Shown here in pieces: positions 6,221 through 11,602 of a DNA stretch of 11,602 nucleotides. The stretch covers positions 1 through 11,602 of the forward strand of contig JAHRXB010000172.1 of assembly GCA_019104905.1 (NCBI GenBank), given 5' to 3'. Each line of letters opens with the position of its first letter. The stretch's first letter is position 1. This DNA is from Bdellovibrio sp. Lineage in GTDB: Bacteria > Bdellovibrionota > Bdellovibrionia > Bdellovibrionales > Bdellovibrionaceae. The notes beneath the pieces were generated by a model. That model ran no database searches and was not told where the DNA came from. It saw only the letters and a list, made by a program, of their open reading frames with translations. The position numbers and the translations under genes are program-made.

Positions 6221-7069
6221 TTAATTTCCCTCCACTTTAAGTGGTGTCCAGAACAAGGTCAGGGCTTTGCGAGAGCCGACTTCGTCTTTTCCACCTTGCC
6301 ATACCGCAAATGCCACAGAGCTCGATTTACCCTCTTCCAAAACAGATCCCTTGTCTCTCTTGAGAGCGCGAGAAATTACCACGGTCCACTCACCGTTCTT
6401 CCATTCCCCTTTGGCAAAAGAGTCCTGGTCCTTACGAACCGCAGAACTTCCAAAGCCTTCAGCCATGATTTCATCGACTGCCTTTTTGGGAAAAGACTGA
6501 GGATTCCCCGCCGCCATACCATGCATGTAGGCCTCTTTTTGATCTTGAGTGGCGCCCTTCCACTTGCCGCTGTCAGCATAATCCATGTGATAAGCATCCA
6601 CGGCGAGATTGGGATAGATGTCTTTCACATCTTTCTTTCCATGTTCTTCGTCGTATTGATACTGAGCCCGCCAATGAAACATATGCACGGGGTTTCCAGG
6701 TTCGCCCATGATGACCGATGGAGGATTTTCATTGCTCTTGACCGGGAACTCCAAGGCCACCGCGTCTGAAAACTGCCCGAGCTTTCCAGCCTCGGACTTC
6801 TCACTGTCCTTCCAACGCAGTCGGAAGGCCACATAGTTTCCATTATGAAGAGCCTGCACCGTCAACTGAGACGTCTCTGGTTTTTCAGGTTTTGGTTTCA
6901 TCATCGGCTGAGCCATCAAAGACAGCTCGACCTCTGGAGCTTGAGACCAATAGGCCGCGTAGGGATCCAGCCCTTTGCTGAAATCCTCTTTCACTTTTTT
7001 CACCATGATGTCCCCAGCCTGTGCAAAGGCGGGGGTCATCAACAATAGAAATAGCACCTTGAATTTCAT
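6221..7069 (-). CDS. Heme b-binding gamma subunit of a type II DMSO reductase-family enzyme (EbdC/SerC/ClrC-like)
   Basis: Periplasmic subunit that carries one heme b and passes electrons between the iron-sulfur beta subunit and an external carrier. It has 282 residues. A Sec signal peptide is clear: MKFK, then a hydrophobic LFLLLMTPAFA core, with likely cleavage near AQA at 16-18. The mature part has the ethylbenzene dehydrogenase-type heme-domain pattern: VQALHNGNYVAFRLRWKDS (72-89), FSDAVALEFP (100-109), PSVIMGEPGNPVHMFHWRAQ (117-136), and a C-terminal VAFAVWQGG...SRKALTLFW. Family members bind heme through a Met and a Lys; M121 and K268 are my candidates, by position only. AAGGAG, overlapping the beta stop, lies eight bases before the ATG. 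A Met/Pro/Lys-rich stretch at 52-64 separates the first strand from the domain. Confidence 0.9.
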   Translation of the reverse strand: MKFKVLFLLLMTPAFAQAGDIMVKKVKEDFSKGLDPYAAYWSQAPEVELSLMAQPMMKPKPEKPETSQLTVQALHNGNYVAFRLRWKDSEKSEAGKLGQFSDAVALEFPVKSNENPPSVIMGEPGNPVHMFHWRAQYQYDEEHGKKDVKDIYPNLAVDAYHMDYADSGKWKGATQDQKEAYMHGMAAGNPQSFPKKAVDEIMAEGFGSSAVRKDQDSFAKGEWKNGEWTVVISRALKRDKGSVLEEGKSSSVAFAVWQGGKDEVGSRKALTLFWTPLKVEGN

Positions 7070-7081
7070 GTCTTCTTCTCC

Positions 7082-8212
7082 TTAAGGGGTATTATTTCGA
7101 AGCGACTTAAGATTCGCATCGTAAGCAGTTCGTTCAATAAATGGCTCGGTCACGGGAACACGAACAACCTCATCCCCTTTTTCGTCATAGCCGTAAGCAA
7201 TTCCGTCTTTCACATCAAAGCTGTGCATGATGCGATCCGTACTTCCCATCAACACCAACAGACCTTGAGTCACCGGATCGTCTTTTAATTTTTTATAGCG
7301 TTCGATCGCTTGATCGACATTGGGTCCAAACATCTGAGTCAAATACTCGCGATCCGCATGAATCGGCGGGATGTAGTAGATATTCGGCTCAAGACCCAAC
7401 TGCGGGTAATAAGGCAACGCGATCTGCTGATCATGAATCAGATAATCAATCGGATTGTTTTTGCGCATCTTCCAAGGAGGATTCACAAAACCCATGATAC
7501 GGATTTTTCCGATACAGTTCTGCACACACATCGGCTGCAACCCCTGCTCGACAGCCGGGAAACAACCAATACACTTTTCACTGACGCGAGTGTGGGTGTT
7601 GTACATAGATTTCTTATATGGACAAGCGCGCACGCACTCGCCGTAACCCTTACAACGAGACTGGTCGATAAGCACAATGCCATCTTCTTCACGCTTGTAA
7701 ATCGCCTTACGAGGGCAAGAAGCCAAACACGCAGGATAAGTACAGTGAGCGCATGTACGCGGCAAATAGAAGAACCACTTATCATGCGGAAGCGTTATGT
7801 GATCGCCATGAGGCACATTGCCCGCACAGTCATCCTCACCAACATTGGGATACATCCAGTCTTCGTCTTTAGGATGAAAGTGAGCCACCACTTCCGTAGG
7901 CTTTGCCGCCTCGAAAATAGTTTTTCCATAATAAGGCTCTTTCGCCTTCCAGGCCTGTTGACCCAACTGCTCCAGAATTTTTACGTCCCAAGCCAACGGA
8001 TAACTTCCGTAGGGCTTGGTTTCAACGTTATTCCAGAACATGTACTCTTGACCTTTACCACTGGTCCATGTGGTTTTGCAGGCCAAGGAGCAAGTTTGGC
8101 AGGCGATACATTTATTTAAGTCGAAAATGATGGACCATTGCTTTTTGGGGCGACTTTCACTGTATGGATAGTCCATCTCCCGATTGATTTGCCAATTCTT
8201 CACGCGTGCCAT
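7082..8212 (-). CDS. Iron-sulfur beta subunit, NarH/pNarH/NxrB/EbdB-like
   Basis: Electron-transfer subunit with four iron-sulfur clusters linking the molybdenum site to the heme subunit. It has 376 residues, no signal peptide, and probably crosses the membrane folded with alpha. Four cysteine groups are seen: C35-x2-C38-x2-C41-x3-C45; C154-x2-C157-x4-C162-x3-C166; C186-x2-Y189-x2-C192-x3-C196; C213-x2-C216-x11-C228-x3-C232. In the third group Tyr189 stands where E. coli NarH has Trp, so a [3Fe-4S] cluster is expected there. The C-terminal region (FGPNVDQAIERYK, GSTDRIMHSF) follows the NarH/Nxr-like pattern. At 376 residues it is longer than SerB, ClrB or PcrB (about 330) and nearer the pNar/Nxr type. 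It starts three bases after the alpha stop. Confidence 0.94.
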   Translation of the reverse strand: MARVKNWQINREMDYPYSESRPKKQWSIIFDLNKCIACQTCSLACKTTWTSGKGQEYMFWNNVETKPYGSYPLAWDVKILEQLGQQAWKAKEPYYGKTIFEAAKPTEVVAHFHPKDEDWMYPNVGEDDCAGNVPHGDHITLPHDKWFFYLPRTCAHCTYPACLASCPRKAIYKREEDGIVLIDQSRCKGYGECVRACPYKKSMYNTHTRVSEKCIGCFPAVEQGLQPMCVQNCIGKIRIMGFVNPPWKMRKNNPIDYLIHDQQIALPYYPQLGLEPNIYYIPPIHADREYLTQMFGPNVDQAIERYKKLKDDPVTQGLLVLMGSTDRIMHSFDVKDGIAYGYDEKGDEVVRVPVTEPFIERTAYDANLKSLRNNTP

Positions 8213-8215
8213 CGA

Positions 8216-11200
8216 TTATCCCTTTCTCTTCATGAAACGGCCCTTGAGGTATTCCTTCATGGCCTGATTCTCATACGTCGGTCTGAATCCCAAAGATGCT
8301 GGTCTCCAGCGTCCCTGACCACCGACTCCACCGCTTTCGGCTTTGGTAATTTTAACGAAGGCTTCACGAGGAGCCCCCACTGGACAGTGGATGTCTGAAG
8401 CAAAACCTTTTTCCAAACCTTGTCCGAACATGGTTTTGTGAACCAAAGTCTCTGTCATCAATGTCGGACGAAGCCATGCACGAGTCGCACTTTGGTGACT
8501 TCCTCCGCGATACATCGCCTGATAGTTGGTCTCTGCCGACTTCGCCAGTCCATCTTGACGGGTCTCCTGCCCCTTCACACTTCCGAAAGTCGCGCCGTAC
8601 ATGTTATGCCATGTGCGCGCAATTCCTCGCGGAGTGCCGGGGTAATAACGGGCGCGCAACATCAAGCGGGAAATCTTGTACTCCTCAGTGCCCTTCTTCC
8701 AATTTCGGTAAGGACGATCTGATGGATCGGCATCCACATAAACGTAGTCACCGTCCTCCACACCCAGCGCCTTGCCATCCAATGGATTGATATCCACATA
8801 TCCTTCCACAACCGCCGGCATGCGTTTGTCATGACGATAGACGTCCCCGAAAGGACCAAACCACACGGCATTCATATCCGTATCCACCGGAGTCGTGTGG
8901 GCTCCATGACGATATTTCGGAGTATGATAAACGTGAGTGTACAACTTCAACTTCAGAGGATGTTTTGACTGCACCAGCTCTTCCGCCGTCTTCATGACGT
9001 TACGAACCTGACGAGTCTCAACACTGGTGTCTGAAGCGTTTAGGCCGTATTCTTTCGGCGCCTTCGGACGAAGAGCATCATGCCCTTGGGCCACGATGAC
9101 GTTCGGCTCATAAGGTGTTGAATCCACCGGCTCACGATACACGACCATGTTCTCGCCGTGCTCGATAAACTCTGGCTCATGACGGTAGAACTCCAAACGA
9201 CCTGACTTCGTATGCCAAGGCATCTCGGACTTCGCTTGCTCATAAGAAGACACACGAGGATAAGTACGATTGTTCATCAAGGCCGGAATACCATCCTTGG
9301 CCTTCTTCTCAAGATCATGGATGTTGTAGCCCTTCAAAGTGAACGAAGCATCAATGATTCTTTGTAGATATTCATGGGTGTCGTTTTCATAAACGAACTT
9401 CCACATGTCCGCCATACGAGAGTCGCCCGTGACTTTTGCAAGTGATTTTGAAACCCCGGCGATGATTTCAATATCCGCCTTGGTGTCAAAAACGCGAGGC
9501 ATCGGTGTCTCAGGATAAAGTTGCAAGAACGGATTGGTACAAGAACCGCACATATCCGGATGTTTAAACTCGGCCCAGGAGTCACAAGCGAATACGATAT
9601 CGGCGTATTCACAAGAACCCGTCCACCACCAGTCGCTGTAAGCAATGAACTCAATTTTAGGTAACGTATTGTGAACAACATCGTAATGCCATTTCACGTT
9701 ACCGATGACGGAGTTCGAGTTATTTAACCACATCGCTTTTGTCGGAACCGGCATGTGACCGTTTCCAGTGAAGAGCTTGTCGCCCACGCGCAAGGGACGA
9801 TCCCCGTAGTTGTAGTAATGCAAGGATTCATAGTGAGAGTATTTGCCAACCTTGACCTTGCCACCTTTTGAAAGTTGCAGATTGAATGGATCTTCCGCCG
9901 CATAAACGGGTTCCCCCCCGATCAACGCCGCACGATAGTTTCCAGCATAACTTCCGACGTTTCCTCCAGGGAAACCGACGTTTCTGGTCAATGCGGCGAC
10001 CAGGAAGATCGCTCGGTCTTTTAGATCCGCATTGAAGAATTGATTCGGCCCCATACCACAAGCAAAGGATGTGAGCTCTTTGTTAGCTGCAATTTCTTTA
10101 GCCAAAGAGACAATCGCTTTGGCCGGCGCTCCGGTGATCATTTCCACTTTTTCCGGAGTCATATTTTCGTTGAGGTACTCTTCCGTCAAATTGAAGATCG
10201 AGCGAACCTTCACAGTTTTTCCATCAAGAAGTTTGACCGATCCGCGATAACCCAGTTCGGGCTCCACTCCCTGGAAGTGGTTTCCGTACTCATCGCGGGA
10301 AACCGGACGCATTTTCTTGCTCTTCTTATCAAAGACCACGAAGGATTTGAAATCATCCTTCATGGATTCAGGAGCAAACTGATCTCGTTGTTCAAGTCCC
10401 GAAAGAGGCTTTTCACCTTTCTTCAAGAACTTCATGGATTGCAGCGTCGGCTCTTTGAAGTCCGCGATGAAGTCTTCAGGTCGCAAAGGTTTCAAAGTAT
10501 CCAGACGAACCAAGAAAGGAAGATCCGTTTTGGTTTCAACAAATTCTTTATCGTAAAGTTTTTTCGAGATAATTTGTTGTGCCAATCCCAATGCGAATGC
10601 GGGGTCTGTTCCGGGACGAATCACAACAACGTCATCAGCCTTCGACGCGGTGGCACTGTACTCGACCGTGATCGCCACGGTTTTGGTGCCCTTTAAGCGC
10701 GCTTCTGTCATCCAGTGAGAATCCGGCATCTTGGTCGTGATCCAGTTCATGCCCCAGACCAGAAGAAGCTTAGATCTTTCCACGGCAAATAAATCAAAAT
10801 CATTGGTCTGAGCCCCGGTCACCATCGGATGTCCCGGAGGAAGATCCGTATGCCAACTGTAAGAGTCCCAACCACGAGCGCCTATAGCTTTGGTTGAATC
10901 AACATTACGAATCTTAGAGTCCATCAACGCCAGCATATTCGCAAAACGATAAAGACCGAAGATACGAGTCGCTCCCAGGAACGCCATACCTCCACGCAGT
11001 TTGATAGTTTGCGTTCCGGATTTTTCAAGAGCCTCGATCATCGCAGGGTCATAACCTTGCTTGTGAAGGAAGTGCTCTCCTTTATCGCCGGAATAGTTCG
11101 AAGCGATATTTTCAAACGCCTTTGCGGAATAGTCATACGCTTGTTGCCAATCGGTTCTGAGCCACTTGTCTTTTCCCCGCTGGAAATACTTTGGATCCGG

Positions 11201-11602
11201 ACTGCCTGTCGCGGGATCACGCGGGAATCCAGCGTCTGCCCACTCTTTGAAACCTCGACGGATCATCGGCGCCTTCACACGACGGTCACCGTAGAAACGA
11301 CGAACCAACGCCAAACCCTTTTGACAGATACGAGGGTCCCAACGATGCGAAGATTGATTGCCATACAGATCGGTCGCTTTGCCATACCCGTAGCTAGGGC
11401 CGATGCGAGTCACGACACCATTTTTTACGTAAGCCTTTAAAAGACAGTTGTGAGTGTCATTCGGTGCACACAAGAACACGAAGCTTGAGTCATTCGCGAA
11501 AATATTGCGATAGATTTTCTCCCAATCACGGTCCGGGTATTGGGCCAGCGGGTTTTCAATGTTTTGTGGATTAAAGAAACGCAAAGGAACCGCATTCGCC
11601 CA
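8216..11602 (-). CDS. Molybdopterin catalytic alpha subunit, type II DMSO reductase family (pNarG/NxrA-like), 5' end cut by window edge
   Basis: Catalytic subunit with bis-MGD molybdenum and an N-terminal [4Fe-4S] cluster. 1128 residues are visible and the frame is open to the right edge. A TTG at 11584 (numbered residue 1 here) is internal: the codons before it read WANAVP and continue off the window, and ANA before V fits a signal-peptide cleavage site, so a Tat leader probably lies outside. Cluster ligand candidates are C39, H45, C47 (in CAPNDTHNC) and C87. [19 protein letters not shown] at 235-253 holds D247, matching the NarG Asp ligand of molybdenum. [15 protein letters not shown] and [10 protein letters not shown] follow, and [16 protein letters not shown] lies near the C-terminus. 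It is longer than SerA, ClrA, PcrA (about 920) or EbdA (about 980), nearer NxrA. Nitrate reduction is the simplest guess, but selenate, chlorate, nitrite or another substrate is possible. Confidence 0.93.
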   Translation of the reverse strand, partial: WANAVPLRFFNPQNIENPLAQYPDRDWEKIYRNIFANDSSFVFLCAPNDTHNCLLKAYVKNGVVTRIGPSYGYGKATDLYGNQSSHRWDPRICQKGLALVRRFYGDRRVKAPMIRRGFKEWADAGFPRDPATGSPDPKYFQRGKDKWLRTDWQQAYDYSAKAFENIASNYSGDKGEHFLHKQGYDPAMIEALEKSGTQTIKLRGGMAFLGATRIFGLYRFANMLALMDSKIRNVDSTKAIGARGWDSYSWHTDLPPGHPMVTGAQTNDFDLFAVERSKLLLVWGMNWITTKMPDSHWMTEARLKGTKTVAITVEYSATASKADDVVVIRPGTDPAFALGLAQQIISKKLYDKEFVETKTDLPFLVRLDTLKPLRPEDFIADFKEPTLQSMKFLKKGEKPLSGLEQRDQFAPESMKDDFKSFVVFDKKSKKMRPVSRDEYGNHFQGVEPELGYRGSVKLLDGKTVKVRSIFNLTEEYLNENMTPEKVEMITGAPAKAIVSLAKEIAANKELTSFACGMGPNQFFNADLKDRAIFLVAALTRNVGFPGGNVGSYAGNYRAALIGGEPVYAAEDPFNLQLSKGGKVKVGKYSHYESLHYYNYGDRPLRVGDKLFTGNGHMPVPTKAMWLNNSNSVIGNVKWHYDVVHNTLPKIEFIAYSDWWWTGSCEYADIVFACDSWAEFKHPDMCGSCTNPFLQLYPETPMPRVFDTKADIEIIAGVSKSLAKVTGDSRMADMWKFVYENDTHEYLQRIIDASFTLKGYNIHDLEKKAKDGIPALMNNRTYPRVSSYEQAKSEMPWHTKSGRLEFYRHEPEFIEHGENMVVYREPVDSTPYEPNVIVAQGHDALRPKAPKEYGLNASDTSVETRQVRNVMKTAEELVQSKHPLKLKLYTHVYHTPKYRHGAHTTPVDTDMNAVWFGPFGDVYRHDKRMPAVVEGYVDINPLDGKALGVEDGDYVYVDADPSDRPYRNWKKGTEEYKISRLMLRARYYPGTPRGIARTWHNMYGATFGSVKGQETRQDGLAKSAETNYQAMYRGGSHQSATRAWLRPTLMTETLVHKTMFGQGLEKGFASDIHCPVGAPREAFVKITKAESGGVGGQGRWRPASLGFRPTYENQAMKEYLKGRFMKRKG

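Noticed and set aside
6218..6769. Open frame of 183 residues on the plus strand opposite the gamma subunit, with hydrophobic stretches that could look like membrane segments
   Set aside because: The hydrophobic runs come from reading the complement of the heme-domain gene; there is no independent support.
7310..8119. Open frame of 269 residues on the plus strand opposite the beta subunit
   Set aside because: It lies wholly inside a well-supported gene, has no recognisable domain and no clear ribosome site, and its composition is that of an antisense shadow.
10040..10696. Open frame of 218 residues on the plus strand opposite the alpha subunit
   Set aside because: It is fully antisense to a strongly conserved catalytic gene, with no motif or gene context; a shadow.

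Overview
The whole window is one tightly packed gene series on the minus strand, read from base 11602 down to base 1. It holds twelve genes. Every boundary is an overlap or a gap of 12 bases or less, except one 98-base gap. No stretch longer than 300 bases lacks a gene. I see no tRNA, rRNA, CRISPR array, transposase or attachment site. Both ends are cut: the first gene enters from the right edge and the last runs off the left edge.

Right part (11602 to 5542): a four-gene respiratory-type molybdoenzyme operon in the order catalytic alpha, iron-sulfur beta, heme b gamma, TorD-like chaperone. The alpha subunit belongs to the type II branch of the DMSO reductase family. That branch includes nitrate reductase NarG, archaeal-type periplasmic pNar, nitrite oxidoreductase Nxr, and selenate, chlorate and perchlorate reductases and ethylbenzene dehydrogenase. 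The order A-B-C-D matches ebdABCD rather than serABDC or clrABDC. The gamma subunit has a signal peptide and no membrane anchor subunit is present, so the enzyme is probably periplasmic and exchanges electrons with a soluble or separately encoded carrier. The substrate cannot be read from the sequence; the subunit lengths and conserved stretches look most like the pNar/Nxr group.

Left part (5443 to 1): a nearly complete molybdenum cofactor (Moco) pathway in the order moaA, a moaC-moaB fusion, moeA, moaD, moaE, mobA, a small unrecognised gene, and a moeB/thiF-type E1 enzyme. These make cyclic pyranopterin monophosphate (MoaA, MoaC), charge and use the sulfur carrier (MoeB, MoaD, MoaE), adenylate molybdopterin and insert molybdenum (MoaB-type domain, MoeA), and attach GMP (MobA), giving the bis-MGD form that the alpha subunit needs. 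Enzyme, chaperone and cofactor supply are thus encoded as one unit.

The organism is a Gram-negative bacterium (periplasmic heme subunit, type II enzyme) with roughly half G+C by eye and frequent GGAGG ribosome sites. A Bdellovibrionota or other proteobacterium-like lineage would fit, but that is a low-confidence guess. Several true starts appear to differ from the longest open frame: moaA, moaCB, moeA, moaD and moaE are all set here by ribosome binding sites and coupling to the preceding stop codon.
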